The position numbers and the translations under genes were made by a program. This document shows, one piece after another, positions 18,314 through 27,078 of a stretch of 64,000 nt of DNA. Position 1 is the stretch's first letter; the number at the start of each line of letters is the position of its first letter. The notes beneath the pieces are model-generated. The model saw only the letters and a program-made list of their open reading frames with translations, made no database searches and had not been told where the DNA came from. The DNA comes from Lysobacter terrestris. Its GTDB lineage: Bacteria > Pseudomonadota > Gammaproteobacteria > Xanthomonadales > Xanthomonadaceae. The stretch is taken from assembly GCF_014489475.1 (NCBI RefSeq), contig NZ_CP060820.1, positions 3,054,001-3,118,000 of the forward strand, in the 5' to 3' direction.

Positions 18314-21300
18314 ATGAGCGTCGCAGAGCTGAGCATCAAGCGTCCCGTCACCGCGATCATGTTCTTCGTGTCGCTGTTCGTGGTCGGACTGATCGCGGCG
18401 ATCCGCCTGCCGCTGGAAGCCTTCCCCGAGGTGTCGCCGCCCTTCATCTTCGTCCAGCTGCCGTACGCGGGTTCGACGCCGGAAGAGGTCGAGCGCACCG
18501 TGCTGCGACCGGCCGAGGAAGCGCTTTCGACCATGAGCGGCATCAAGCGCATGGATTCGGAAGCGAAGGCCGACAACGCCCAGGTCTTCATACAGTTCAA
18601 GGATTGGAACCGCGACGTCGCCATCGCGGCGTCCGAGGCGCGCGAGCGCATCGACGCGATCCGCGCCGACCTGCCGGACGACCTGCAGCGTTACTTCGTC
18701 TTCAAGTTCTCGACCACCGACCAGCCCGTGCTGCGCGTGCGCCTGGCCAGCCAGTCGCAGAACCTGGTCAACGGCTACGACCTGATCGAACGCGAGTTCA
18801 AGCGGCGCATCGAGCGCATCCCGGGCGTGGCCCGCGTGGAGATCTCCGGCGCCCCGCCGAACGAGGTCGAAGTCGCGATCGAGCCGGACCGCCTGACCGC
18901 GCACGGCATCAGCCTCAACGACCTCACCAAGAGCCTGCAGGCGCTGAATTTCTCGGTGTCGGCGGGCGAGATCGAGGACGGTGGCCGGCGCCTGCGCGTG
19001 CAGCCCGTGGGCGAAATTACCGACCTGCAACAGCTGCGCGAGCTGCCGATCGCCAACGGCGTGCGCCTGGGCGACATCGCCGAGGTGCGGCTGAAGCCCT
19101 CGCGCATGGACATGGGCCGTCGCCTCGACGGGCACCCGGCCGTGGGCCTGGACATCTTCAAGGAGCGCAACGCCAACCTCGTCGAGGTGTCGAAGAACGC
19201 GCTCAACGAAGTGAAGCTGATCCAGAACGAACCCGAACTGCAGGGCGTCCAGGTCAAGATCATCGAGGACCAGGGCGAGAACGTCACCAAGTCGCTGCTG
19301 GAACTGGCCGAAGCCGGTGGCATCGGCCTGTTGCTGTCGATCGCGGTGCTGTTCTTCTTCCTGCGCCACTGGCCGTCGACGCTGATGGTGACCCTGGCCA
19401 TCCCGATCTGCTTCGTGATGACCCTGGGCTTCATGTACTTCGCCGGCGTCACCCTCAACATCCTGTCGATGATGGGCCTGCTGCTCGCGGTCGGCATGCT
19501 CGTCGACAACGCGGTCGTGGTGGTCGAGAGCATCTACCAGGAACGCGAGAAGATGCCGGACCAGCCGCGGCTGGCCTCGATCCTGGGCACGCGCCACGTG
19601 GCGATCGCCTTGTCGGCCGGCACGCTGTGCCACTGCATCGTGTTCGTGCCGAACCTGTTCGGCGAGCGCAACTTCATCAGCATCTACATGTCGCAGATCG
19701 CGATCACCATCTCGGTGTCGCTGCTGGCGTCGTGGCTGGTGGCGGTGAGCCTGATCCCGATGATCTCGGCGCGCATGAAGACGCCGCCGGCGGTGCGCAG
19801 CGAGGGCGGCCTGATCCCGCGCCTGCAGCGCTGGTACGCCAAGACGCTGCGCTGGACGCTGGAACACCGCGGCAAGAGCATCCTCGGCATCATCCTGATC
19901 ATCCTCGTCAGCTTCGTGCCGATGAAGCTGACCAAGGTGAACATGTTCGGCGGCGAGGAAGGCCAGGAAACCGAGTTCTACTACCAGTGGAACGGCAGCT
20001 ACACCAAGGAGCAGATGTCGGACGAGGTCGCGCGCGTGGAGGCGTTCTTCGACGCCAACCGCAAGCGTTTCCATATCGAACAGATCTATTCCTGGTACAG
20101 CGAACAGGGCTTCGCCGGCACGCGCGTCACCTTCGCGGACGACGCCGGCGCGATCAAGCCGCTGGTCGACACCATCAGCAAGGAACTGCCGAAGTCGGCG
20201 CGTGCCTCCATCGGCGCGGGTGGCCAGGACGGACCGGGTGGCGGTGGTGGCCCGGGCCAGAAGGCGCAGGTGTTCCTGGTCGGCGATTCCACGCAGACGC
20301 TGGCCGAACTGGGCCGCGACATTGTGCCGATCCTGTCCAAGCGCAAGGAACTGCGCGACGTCCGCGTCGACGTCGGCGACACCAACAGCGAGCTCAACGT
20401 CCGCGTCGACCGCGAACGCGCGGCGGCCTTCGGCTTCAGCGCGCAGCAGGTGTCGCAGTTCGTCGGCCTGGCCCTGCGCGGTGCGCCGCTGCGCGAGTTC
20501 CGGCGTGGCGAGAGCGAAGTGCCGGTATGGGTGCGCTTTGCCGGTGCCGACAAGTACCGCGTCGAGGACATCGCGTCGTTCACCGTCCGCGCACCCGATG
20601 GCCGCAACGTGCCGTTGCTGGCGATGGTCGACGTCGAGGTCCGCCCGGCGGCGACCTCGATCAAGCGCGCCAACCGCCAGACCACGCTGACGATCACCGC
20701 CGGATTGCCCGACAAGGTGACGATGCCGGACGCGCGCAAGGCGATCGAGGAAGTGCTGAAGTCGGTGTCGTTCCCGGCCGGCTACAGCTACACCTTCGAA
20801 GGCGGCGGCTTCGGCGACGACGACGAGGCGATGGGGCAGATGTTCTTCAACCTCGGCATCGCGCTGCTGTTGATCTACATCGTGATGGCGGCGGTGTTCG
20901 AGTCGCTGCTGTTCCCGTCGGCGATCATGAGCGGCGTGCTGTTCTCGGTCTTCGGCGTGTTCTGGCTGTTCTGGATCACCGGCACCGAGTTCAACATCAT
21001 GGCCTTCATCGGCATCCTGGTGCTGATGGGCGTGGTGGTGAACAACGGCATCGTGATGATCGAGCACATCAACAACCTGCGACGGCGCGGGCTGTCGCGC
21101 ACGGAAGCGTTGGTGGAAGGCAGCAAGGAACGCCTGCGCCCGATCCTGATGACGATGGGCACGGCGATCCTGGCGATGGTGCCGATCGCGATCGGCGGCA
21201 CGCAGATGGGCGGCGACGGTCCCGCGTACTACCCGATGGCGCGCGCCATCGCGGGCGGCCTGGCGTTCTCGACCATCGTCAGCCTGCTGTTCCTGCCGAC

Positions 21301-21415
21301 GATCTACGCGATCCTCGACGACCTGCGCGCAGGCACCACGCGCATCATCCTGCGCGCACGCGGCCGCAAGGCCGCTCCGCCGGGGGCGGCGGTGGCGGCG
21401 ATCAGCGCCGAATGA
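18314..21415 (+). CDS. RND efflux permease 2 (atypical relay residues)
   Basis: The 1033-residue protein is a second RND permease, clearly different in sequence from the first and not a recent duplicate. In TM4 it has GMLVDNAVVVVES, so the second Asp of the usual pair is Asn. In TM10 it has VVVNNGIVMIEH, so the conserved Lys is Asn. Such substitutions mark a known RND subgroup. The pair may assemble as a mixed trimer as in MdtBC, where the two permeases have different roles; that is inference. A Gly-rich loop (near residue 638) is notable. The ATG at 18314 fits the typical N-terminus MSVAELSIKRP. It ends at a strong terminator. Confidence 0.92.
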   Translation: MSVAELSIKRPVTAIMFFVSLFVVGLIAAIRLPLEAFPEVSPPFIFVQLPYAGSTPEEVERTVLRPAEEALSTMSGIKRMDSEAKADNAQVFIQFKDWNRDVAIAASEARERIDAIRADLPDDLQRYFVFKFSTTDQPVLRVRLASQSQNLVNGYDLIEREFKRRIERIPGVARVEISGAPPNEVEVAIEPDRLTAHGISLNDLTKSLQALNFSVSAGEIEDGGRRLRVQPVGEITDLQQLRELPIANGVRLGDIAEVRLKPSRMDMGRRLDGHPAVGLDIFKERNANLVEVSKNALNEVKLIQNEPELQGVQVKIIEDQGENVTKSLLELAEAGGIGLLLSIAVLFFFLRHWPSTLMVTLAIPICFVMTLGFMYFAGVTLNILSMMGLLLAVGMLVDNAVVVVESIYQEREKMPDQPRLASILGTRHVAIALSAGTLCHCIVFVPNLFGERNFISIYMSQIAITISVSLLASWLVAVSLIPMISARMKTPPAVRSEGGLIPRLQRWYAKTLRWTLEHRGKSILGIILIILVSFVPMKLTKVNMFGGEEGQETEFYYQWNGSYTKEQMSDEVARVEAFFDANRKRFHIEQIYSWYSEQGFAGTRVTFADDAGAIKPLVDTISKELPKSARASIGAGGQDGPGGGGGPGQKAQVFLVGDSTQTLAELGRDIVPILSKRKELRDVRVDVGDTNSELNVRVDRERAAAFGFSAQQVSQFVGLALRGAPLREFRRGESEVPVWVRFAGADKYRVEDIASFTVRAPDGRNVPLLAMVDVEVRPAATSIKRANRQTTLTITAGLPDKVTMPDARKAIEEVLKSVSFPAGYSYTFEGGGFGDDDEAMGQMFFNLGIALLLIYIVMAAVFESLLFPSAIMSGVLFSVFGVFWLFWITGTEFNIMAFIGILVLMGVVVNNGIVMIEHINNLRRRGLSRTEALVEGSKERLRPILMTMGTAILAMVPIAIGGTQMGGDGPAYYPMARAIAGGLAFSTIVSLLFLPTIYAILDDLRAGTTRIILRARGRKAAPPGAAVAAISAE

Positions 21416-21461
21416 GGCAGGATCGCGGCGCCGTGAGGTAAACGGCGCCCGCAAAAAGCAC

Positions 21462-21492
21462 GAAGCCGGCCATCAGGCCGGCTTCGTTGTTT
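21462..21492. terminator. Bidirectional terminator after the RND operon
   Basis: A ten-base perfect stem, GAAGCCGGCC with GGCCGGCTTC (21462-21485), is followed by GTTGTTT on the plus strand. It is preceded by GCAAAAAGC, which gives a T-run for the convergent TraB-family gene. Confidence 0.9.
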
Positions 21493-21512
21493 CAGGAATG
21501 CGATGCCTTGGA

Positions 21513-22730
21513 TCAACCGGCGAGCTTGCTCCAGATGGTGAATCCGGAGATCCAGAACCCGAGCGTCATGCCGAGGTTGGTGAGCATGAAATTCAGCACC
21601 ACCCGGGTGACCCGGTTGTGGTACCAGCCGCGCACCGTCTGCGCATCGTGGCGCAAGGCGAGGAAGTCGCCGTAGGCCGGCTTGCGCCGCTGTGCCTCGA
21701 TCAGGGCGCTCACCGCGCCGACCGGAACGCCCGGGCGGAACGGCTTCAACGGCGCCACCAGCGCTGCCGCGATCACGCTGAAGGGATGGCCGCCGGCCAG
21801 CACGCAGCCCAGCGCGGCGAAGCCGCCGGTGAACAGCACCCATTGCATCAGCAGGTCGGAACCCGCCGCCCAGCCGCCGCGCCAGAAGCCCCAGCCGATG
21901 CCGGCGATGATCAACGCCATGATGCACAGCGTGATCCACGGGATCTTCCGCTTCGACTTCACCTGTTCCAGTTCGGTGCGCAGCGCTTCGGGCTCGCGCG
22001 TCTCCTCGCGCAGGTGCTTCGCCAGCCCCTGCAGGTGGCCGGCGCCGACCACGGCCAGCACTTCGCGCGCGTCGCCGTGCGTCTCGCGCAGGCGCGCCGC
22101 CATGTAGCGGTCGCGCTCGGCGATCACGCTTTCGTACAGCTCCGGGCTGCTGGTGGCGAATTCGCTGAAGCTTGCTTCGAGCATGTCGCCCTGCTTGAGC
22201 TTTTCGATGTCTTCCGCGCCCACTTCGTCGTCGGCGAACAGGCTTGCCACGAGGCCGCTGCCGAGCTTCATCCGGCCCCAGAAACCGAGCTTGGCGGCGG
22301 CGCGCTTGAAGGTCAGGCCGACTTCGCGGTCGATCAGGTGCACCGGCAGGTTGCGCTCGCGGGCTTCGAGCACGGCCTGCTTGAGCTCGGCGCCCGGTTC
22401 GATGCCCAGCTGCTCGGCGAGGCGGCGCTGGTAGGCGGACAGGGCGAGGTTGGCCGCGAACATCGCCACGCGCCCGGTGCGGATGACCTGGATCAGGTCG
22501 AGCTTGGCCAGCGCGTCCGGATCGGTGAGCGCCTGCAGCCGCGGCGGGTCGAGCTCGACCGCCACCGCGTCGTAGCGGCCGGTGCCGATGGCTTCCTTGA
22601 CCGCGTCGATGCTGGCGCGCGAGACGTGCGCGGTGCCCAGCAGGGTGTAGCGGACACCATCGCGTTCGACGACGGCGTGCGGTTGCGTGGCGAGGAAGTC
22701 TTCGGACGTTGCGGTGGCTTCAGCGGTCAT
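21513..22730 (-). CDS. TraB/PrgY-family membrane protein
   Basis: The 405-residue protein belongs to the TraB family (relatives: enterococcal PrgY, which limits pheromone activity, and eukaryotic TRABD). The N-terminal domain has the family motif GTAHVS near residue 33, an acidic ELDPPR motif and VVGAGHLQGL, which suggest a Tiki/EreA-like metal-dependent hydrolase fold. The C-terminal third has about four membrane segments (from residue 270 on). The bacterial function in this family is unknown. It is a single gene, convergent with the RND operon and sharing its terminator. Confidence 0.85.
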   Translation of the reverse strand: MTAEATATSEDFLATQPHAVVERDGVRYTLLGTAHVSRASIDAVKEAIGTGRYDAVAVELDPPRLQALTDPDALAKLDLIQVIRTGRVAMFAANLALSAYQRRLAEQLGIEPGAELKQAVLEARERNLPVHLIDREVGLTFKRAAAKLGFWGRMKLGSGLVASLFADDEVGAEDIEKLKQGDMLEASFSEFATSSPELYESVIAERDRYMAARLRETHGDAREVLAVVGAGHLQGLAKHLREETREPEALRTELEQVKSKRKIPWITLCIMALIIAGIGWGFWRGGWAAGSDLLMQWVLFTGGFAALGCVLAGGHPFSVIAAALVAPLKPFRPGVPVGAVSALIEAQRRKPAYGDFLALRHDAQTVRGWYHNRVTRVVLNFMLTNLGMTLGFWISGFTIWSKLAG

Positions 22731-22839
22731 CGATGAATTCGGCTTGCTGCGGAACGCCGGAATCTCGCCGGCGGCCGCGCAGCATAGTCGTTCCGGTGCG
22801 CCGTTGCCCGCGACTGCGGGCCATCCGGCGCAGGCGCGT

Positions 22840-23778
22840 TCAGGCGAAGCCGTAGGGCAGGTTGGGGCTGGAAACCACGCGTTCGCCGACCTCCTCGCCG
22901 CGCAGGAAGCGCAGGGCCGCCGCGATCACGCCGGCGTCGTCGGCGATGCGGTTGTGGCCGAGCCCGCGGGTGCTGAGCAGGCGGGAATCGCGCCAGAAGC
23001 GGGCGTAGCGCTCGCCTTCCGACCAGGGCACTTCGCGGTCCTCCACGTCGTGCACGATCAAGGCTGGACGGCCGATCTTCTGCACGTTGTTGTGCGCCTG
23101 CAGTTCGTCCGCTTCGAAGCGCATGGCCTGTTCGAACCGGGCGAACATGCGCCGGCCGAGGTAGGCGGGCAGCCAGACCAGGCTGGAGAAACGCTCGACC
23201 GCGGCGAGCGGGTCGGCGGCCGGCGCGATCAGGATCGCGCGTTGGGCCTCGAGTCCGCGCGCCAGCGCCAGCGCGCTCGCGGCACCGCCGAAGGAATGTC
23301 CGATGAGAGCCGCGGCCGGGCCGAAATGGCGGGCGACTGCGAGCAGGTGGCAGGTGAAATCCGGCAGCGTGGTGTGGGTGCCGCTGCTGCGGCCATGTCC
23401 GGCCTGGTCGAAGGCGACCACCGCATAGCCGGCGGCGCGCAGCGGCTGCAGCCACGAGGCCACGCGCGTGCCGTGGCTGGACCAGCCATGCGCGAACAGC
23501 ACGTACGGCTGCTGGCGTGGATCGCCCCAGACGTAGGCATGGATGCGGGTGCCGTCGACGTCGAGTTCGAGTTCGGCCGCACCGAGCGTGGGTGCGGCCA
23601 GCGCACGCGAGCGCGACGAGGCGAACGGCCGGGTGAACAAGTGGGCGGCCTTGCGGACAACCGCTTCCGGCGCCAGCCAAGCGCCCAGCAGGAACTCCAG
23701 CCGCGTGGCATAGAGCGGCAAAACATTACGAACGATCGTGCTAATCGAGGGCGTGCGATTGGAGATGACAGCGGCCAT
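22840..23778 (-). CDS. Alpha/beta hydrolase
   Basis: The 312-residue protein is a cytoplasmic alpha/beta hydrolase. Nucleophile Ser162 is in GHSFGG, the oxyanion motif is FAHGWSSHG, the likely acid is in HDVEDREVP and the catalytic His is in GLGHNRI. The start at 23778 is supported by GAGGT seven bases upstream. It lies 22 bases after tetR on the same strand, so the two form a likely operon. Codons 12-17 contain an exact inverted copy of an 18-base sequence in the tetR promoter, so the regulator may also bind inside this gene. Substrate unknown. Confidence 0.87.
   Translation of the reverse strand: MAAVISNRTPSISTIVRNVLPLYATRLEFLLGAWLAPEAVVRKAAHLFTRPFASSRSRALAAPTLGAAELELDVDGTRIHAYVWGDPRQQPYVLFAHGWSSHGTRVASWLQPLRAAGYAVVAFDQAGHGRSSGTHTTLPDFTCHLLAVARHFGPAAALIGHSFGGAASALALARGLEAQRAILIAPAADPLAAVERFSSLVWLPAYLGRRMFARFEQAMRFEADELQAHNNVQKIGRPALIVHDVEDREVPWSEGERYARFWRDSRLLSTRGLGHNRIADDAGVIAAALRFLRGEEVGERVVSSPNLPYGFA
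23728..23745. promoter_or_regulatory. Candidate intragenic TetR operator
   Basis: ACGAACGATCGTGCTAAT here is the exact reverse complement of 24410-24427, just upstream of tetR. It contains the self-palindromic core ACGATCGT. It lies within codons 12-17 of the hydrolase gene. Confidence 0.6.
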
Positions 23779-23800
23779 GGCAGATACCTCGCGGGGGAGT

Positions 23801-24400
23801 TCAGGCGGAGTTGGCGACGAACCAGCGCTCGACAGCCTGCTTGCCGAGCTTTTCAACCTGTTCCTGGCCAAACAGGCCGGACTGGTGATGGACGTTGAGG
23901 GCGATCGCGTACAGCTCGAAGGCGTACTGCTCGGTGTCGCCGGGGCGCAGGTGGCCTGCGTCGATCGCCAGCTGGATGGCACCGCGGAGGATGTCGACCC
24001 AACTCTGTTGTTGGCGTCGAACCTGCTCGCGCAGCGGGCCGGGGCGGTCGTCGTATTCGCTGACGGAGGCCACCAGCACGCAGCTGCCCGTGTTGCTGTG
24101 CACCCAGTTGAACCAGTTGTGCATCATCGCCCGCAACCGGGGCAGGCCACGCGGTTGGGAAAGGGCGGTAATGAAGGTGGCTTCACCGAAGCGCCGCGCG
24201 GCGGATTCGAGGACGGCCAACTGCAGATCCTCGCGCGAACCGAAATGGGCGAAGACGCCGCTCTTGGACATGCCCACCGCCTGGGCCAGCGGGCCGATCG
24301 ACAGGCCCTCCACGCCCGAGAACCGGGCGATCTCGTAGGCCCGGTCGATGATGGCCTCGCGGGTGGCAGCGCCCTTGGTGGTGGCGGTGAGTGCGTTCAT
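23801..24400 (-). CDS. TetR-family transcriptional regulator
   Basis: The 199-residue protein has an N-terminal TetR helix-turn-helix (about 12-58: AIIDRAYEIARFSG..., GMSKSGVFAHFGSREDL) and a ligand-binding C-terminal domain of the type ending in LQLAIDAGHL. It is probably an autorepressor: a 20-base imperfect palindrome with perfect outer arms lies 13 bases upstream of its start. It precedes the alpha/beta hydrolase gene by 22 bases, and the hydrolase is the obvious target. The inducer is unknown. Confidence 0.9.
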   Translation of the reverse strand: MNALTATTKGAATREAIIDRAYEIARFSGVEGLSIGPLAQAVGMSKSGVFAHFGSREDLQLAVLESAARRFGEATFITALSQPRGLPRLRAMMHNWFNWVHSNTGSCVLVASVSEYDDRPGPLREQVRRQQQSWVDILRGAIQLAIDAGHLRPGDTEQYAFELYAIALNVHHQSGLFGQEQVEKLGKQAVERWFVANSA

Positions 24401-24409
24401 GGCGGGGAA

Positions 24410-24433
24410 ATTAGCACGATCGTTCGTTCGTGC
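24410..24433. promoter_or_regulatory. Candidate TetR operator at the tetR promoter
   Basis: GCACGATCGTTCGTTCGTGC (24414-24433) has perfect GCACGA/TCGTGC arms and the core ACGATCGT. The first 18 bases from 24410 recur exactly, inverted, at 23728-23745. Position just before the tetR start fits autorepression. Confidence 0.7.
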
Positions 24434-24470
24434 GTGACCGTTCGTCGGTCAGGTGCCTGAGCCGCCGGTT

Positions 24471-24998
24471 TCAGGGCGAGGGCGGCCCCTCCGAACCCGG
24501 CCCCAGCGCCCGCTGCATGAACACCGTGTCCAGCCAGCGCTCCTGCTTGCGGCCGATCCCGTCAAACGTCCCGACCAGGCGAAAACCAAAACGCTCGTGC
24601 AGGCGTATCGATGCGGCATTCGCCGATTCGCCGATCACCGCGACCATCTGCCGGAACCCGCGGGCCTCGCACTCGGTGACCAGTCGCCCCAGCAACGCCG
24701 ATCCGACGCCGCGGTTCTGCACTCCCGCCGCCACGTACACCGAGTTCTCCACCGTGAAGCGGTAGCCGATCCGGGCCCGGAAGGCGCTGGCATACGCATA
24801 GCCGGCAACGCGGCCATCGACTTCGGCGACGAAGTAGGGGTAGCCGGCGCCGACAAGGCCCCGCATCCGGCGCAGCATCTCGGCTTCGTCCGGCGTGTCG
24901 TATTCGTAGGTATTGACGAAGTCGCGCACTTCGACCGCGTAGATCGAAGTGATCGCGGGGATATCGGCCTCAGTCGCGGGGCGAACCAGCAGCGTCAC
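24471..24998 (-). CDS. GNAT-family N-acetyltransferase (phosphinothricin acetyltransferase-like)
   Basis: The 175-residue protein is a GNAT acetyltransferase starting LLVRPATEADIPAIT. It contains the acetyl-CoA loop around VQNRGVGSALLG and the LHERFGFRLVGTFDGIGRK segment typical of the PAT/Bar-like subgroup. I choose the GTG at 24998 because homology begins there; an ATG 18 codons earlier would overlap aguB. It follows aguB by 16 bases, so it is probably the last gene of the agu unit. Its substrate is not evident; a link to polyamine acetylation is possible from context only. Confidence 0.85.
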   Translation of the reverse strand: MTLLVRPATEADIPAITSIYAVEVRDFVNTYEYDTPDEAEMLRRMRGLVGAGYPYFVAEVDGRVAGYAYASAFRARIGYRFTVENSVYVAAGVQNRGVGSALLGRLVTECEARGFRQMVAVIGESANAASIRLHERFGFRLVGTFDGIGRKQERWLDTVFMQRALGPGSEGPPSP

Positions 24999-25014
24999 CG
25001 GACGATGCCCGCGC

Positions 25015-25902
25015 TCAGTCGCGGTAGCGCTTGAGCAGGTCGCCGTAGGCATCGATGCGGCGATCGCGCAGGAACGGCCAGATGCGGCGGACGTGCTCGC
25101 TGCGCTCCATGTCGACTTCGCACATCAGGATTTCCGGCTCGTTCTGGTTGGCTTCGGCCAGGAATTCGCCCTGCGGGCCCAGCACGTGGGTCGAGCCCCA
25201 GAACTGGATGCCCGAAGTCCCCAACGGCGACGGCTCGTGGCCGACGCGGTTGCACGACAGCACCGGCAGGCCGTTGGCGACGGCATGGCCGCGGTGGCTG
25301 AGGATCCAGGCGTTGCGCTGGCGGTCCTTCTCGGCCTGCACGTCTTCCGGGTCCCAGCCGATCGCGGTCGGGTAGAGCAGCAGTTCCGCACCGGCCAGCG
25401 CCATCAGGCGCGCGCCTTCCGGGTACCACTGGTCCCAGCACACCATCACGCCGAGGCGGCCGACCGACGTGTTGATCGGCTCGAAACCGATGTCGCCGGG
25501 CGTGAAGTAGAACTTCTCGTAGAAGCCCGGATCGTCGGGGATGTGCATCTTGCGGTACTTGCCGGCGGTGGAGCCGTCCTTCTCGAAGACCACCGCGGTG
25601 TTGTGGTACAGGCCGGTGGCGCGCTTCTCGAACAGCGAGCTCACCAGCACCACGCCGCATTGCTTGGCCAGCCGGCCCAGGCGCTCCGTGCTGGGGCCGG
25701 GGATGGTTTCGGCCAGGTCGAATTCGCCGACGCTTTCGTGCTGGCAGAAGTACGGGCCGTTGTGCAGTTCCTGCAGCAGCACCAGGCGCGCGCCGCGCTT
25801 GGCCGCTTCCGCGACACGGGCCTCGATGACCGCGAGGTTGGCATCGGCGTCGCCGTGGTTGCGCTCCTGGATCAGGGCGACGGGCAGGGTGGTCTTCTTC
25901 AT
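25015..25902 (-). CDS. aguB: N-carbamoylputrescine amidase
   Basis: AguB hydrolyses N-carbamoylputrescine to putrescine, ammonia and carbon dioxide. The 295-residue protein is a nitrilase-superfamily enzyme with the Glu-Lys-Cys triad: Glu45 in LLQELHNGPYF, Lys118 in KYRKMHIPDD and Cys155 in VMVCWDQWYPE. Length and sequence match AguB/CPA. It lies downstream of aguA on the same strand, so the two-step route from agmatine to putrescine is complete. The 126-base gap to aguA contains small GTAG-type repeats. Confidence 0.95.
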   Translation of the reverse strand: MKKTTLPVALIQERNHGDADANLAVIEARVAEAAKRGARLVLLQELHNGPYFCQHESVGEFDLAETIPGPSTERLGRLAKQCGVVLVSSLFEKRATGLYHNTAVVFEKDGSTAGKYRKMHIPDDPGFYEKFYFTPGDIGFEPINTSVGRLGVMVCWDQWYPEGARLMALAGAELLLYPTAIGWDPEDVQAEKDRQRNAWILSHRGHAVANGLPVLSCNRVGHEPSPLGTSGIQFWGSTHVLGPQGEFLAEANQNEPEILMCEVDMERSEHVRRIWPFLRDRRIDAYGDLLKRYRD

Positions 25903-25935
25903 GGCCGATACGGCTCCCTAAGGATTGGCGCGATT

Positions 25936-26012
25936 GTAGTGGGCGCGCTGCGCCCGGCTGCGGCGAATGCTTTGCGCTACAACTGCTTGGCGCTACAACC
26001 CGCTGGCGCGGG
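25936..26012. repeat. GTAG-type palindromic unit and tandem 16-base repeat
   Basis: GTAG at 25936 is followed by the hairpin GGGCGC-GCT-GCGCCC (25941-25955). Two adjacent 16-base copies, TGCTTTGCGCTACAAC (25968-25983) and TGCTTGGCGCTACAAC (25984-25999), differ at one base; read on the other strand each contains GTTGTAGCGC. A short CCCGC/GCGGG hairpin follows. GTAG-headed hairpins are the hallmark of REP elements of Stenotrophomonas and relatives. Confidence 0.6.
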
Positions 26013-26028
26013 CTGCAACGCGTGTGGA

Positions 26029-27063
26029 TCAGGCCACGAGGCCGGCCGGCAGTTGCATGGTGATGCAGTGCAGGCTGCCGTTCTGCCAGATCAGCGCGCG
26101 GCAGGGTACGGCGACGATTTCACGATCCGGGAAGGCCGCGGCCAGCACGGCCTGTGCCCGTGCATCGGCTTCGTCGCCATACGCCGGCATCAGCACCGCG
26201 CCATTGATGATCAGGAAGTTGGCGTAGCTGGCGGCCAGGCGGCGGCCTTCGTCGATGACCGGCTGCGCCCACGGCAGCGGGAACAGGCGGTAGGGCTGGC
26301 CGTCCCGGGTTCGCAGCGCGGCGATCTCGTCGGCCATCGCCTTGAGTTCGGCGTAGTGCGAGTCGGCCGGATCGTCGCAGGCCTGGAACACGATCGCGTC
26401 CGGGCCGGCGAAGCGGGCGAGGGTGTCGATGTGCGCGTCGGTGTCGTCGCCTTCCAGATAACCGTGGTCGAGCCACAGCACTCGATCCTGCTGCAGCCAG
26501 CCGGCCAACTTGCGCGTGATCTCCTCGCGGCCCGCGGTCGGGTGGCGCTCGTGCAGGCACTGCCAGGTGCTCAGCAGGGTGCCGGCGCCGTCGGTCTCGA
26601 TGGCACCACCTTCCAGAGCAAAATCAATGGATTGGCGTGAACTGTTCAAGAAAGTTCCGATCTGCGCGAGGTGCTCGACCAGCTGGTCGTCCAGCGATGC
26701 CTCGAACTTGCCGCCCCAGCCGGTGAAGCGGAAATCGAGTAGGCGGAAGCTGCTGCCTTCCACCAGCGTGATCGGCCCGGAATCCCGCAGCCAGGTGTCG
26801 TCGTACACCGCGGGCACGAAGCGCACGCGCGCCAGGTCGATGCGCGCCGAACGCAGGCGCGCTTCGGCGTACGTCTGCAGGTCATCGTCCGCCACGCAGA
26901 TCAGCACCAGCTGGAAGCGGGTGATCGCGGCGACGAGGGCGATGTAGGTCTCCTCTACTTCGCCCAGACGTTCGGCCCAGTCGGTGTCGGCGTGCGGCCA
27001 GGCGATCAGGACGGCGGATTGGCTTTCCCATTCCGCGGGAAAGCGAGGGGAGGCAGGGTTCAT
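26029..27063 (-). CDS. aguA: Agmatine deiminase
   Basis: AguA converts agmatine to N-carbamoylputrescine and ammonia. The 344-residue protein belongs to the PAD/guanidino-group-modifying superfamily. The N-terminus MNPASPRFPAEWESQSAVLIAWPH, RDSGPITL, the LEGGAIETDG segment and the active-site Cys333 in GSLHCITMQ match AguA. I take the ATG at 27063 because homology begins there. It is the first gene of aguA-aguB-acetyltransferase. A terminator directly upstream separates it from the preceding gene, so it must have its own promoter. Confidence 0.94.
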   Translation of the reverse strand: MNPASPRFPAEWESQSAVLIAWPHADTDWAERLGEVEETYIALVAAITRFQLVLICVADDDLQTYAEARLRSARIDLARVRFVPAVYDDTWLRDSGPITLVEGSSFRLLDFRFTGWGGKFEASLDDQLVEHLAQIGTFLNSSRQSIDFALEGGAIETDGAGTLLSTWQCLHERHPTAGREEITRKLAGWLQQDRVLWLDHGYLEGDDTDAHIDTLARFAGPDAIVFQACDDPADSHYAELKAMADEIAALRTRDGQPYRLFPLPWAQPVIDEGRRLAASYANFLIINGAVLMPAYGDEADARAQAVLAAAFPDREIVAVPCRALIWQNGSLHCITMQLPAGLVA

Positions 27064-27078
27064 CGGGATCTTCGGCAA

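Noticed and set aside
16192-18651. An 819-codon antisense frame over the first RND permease gene
   Set aside because: Composition is that of a reverse-frame shadow; the sense gene is clear.
18053-21454. A 1133-codon open frame antisense to the second RND permease gene
   Set aside because: It mirrors a strongly conserved permease gene, its translation is Arg/His/Asp/Gln-rich without domains, and such frames arise from GC-rich codon bias.
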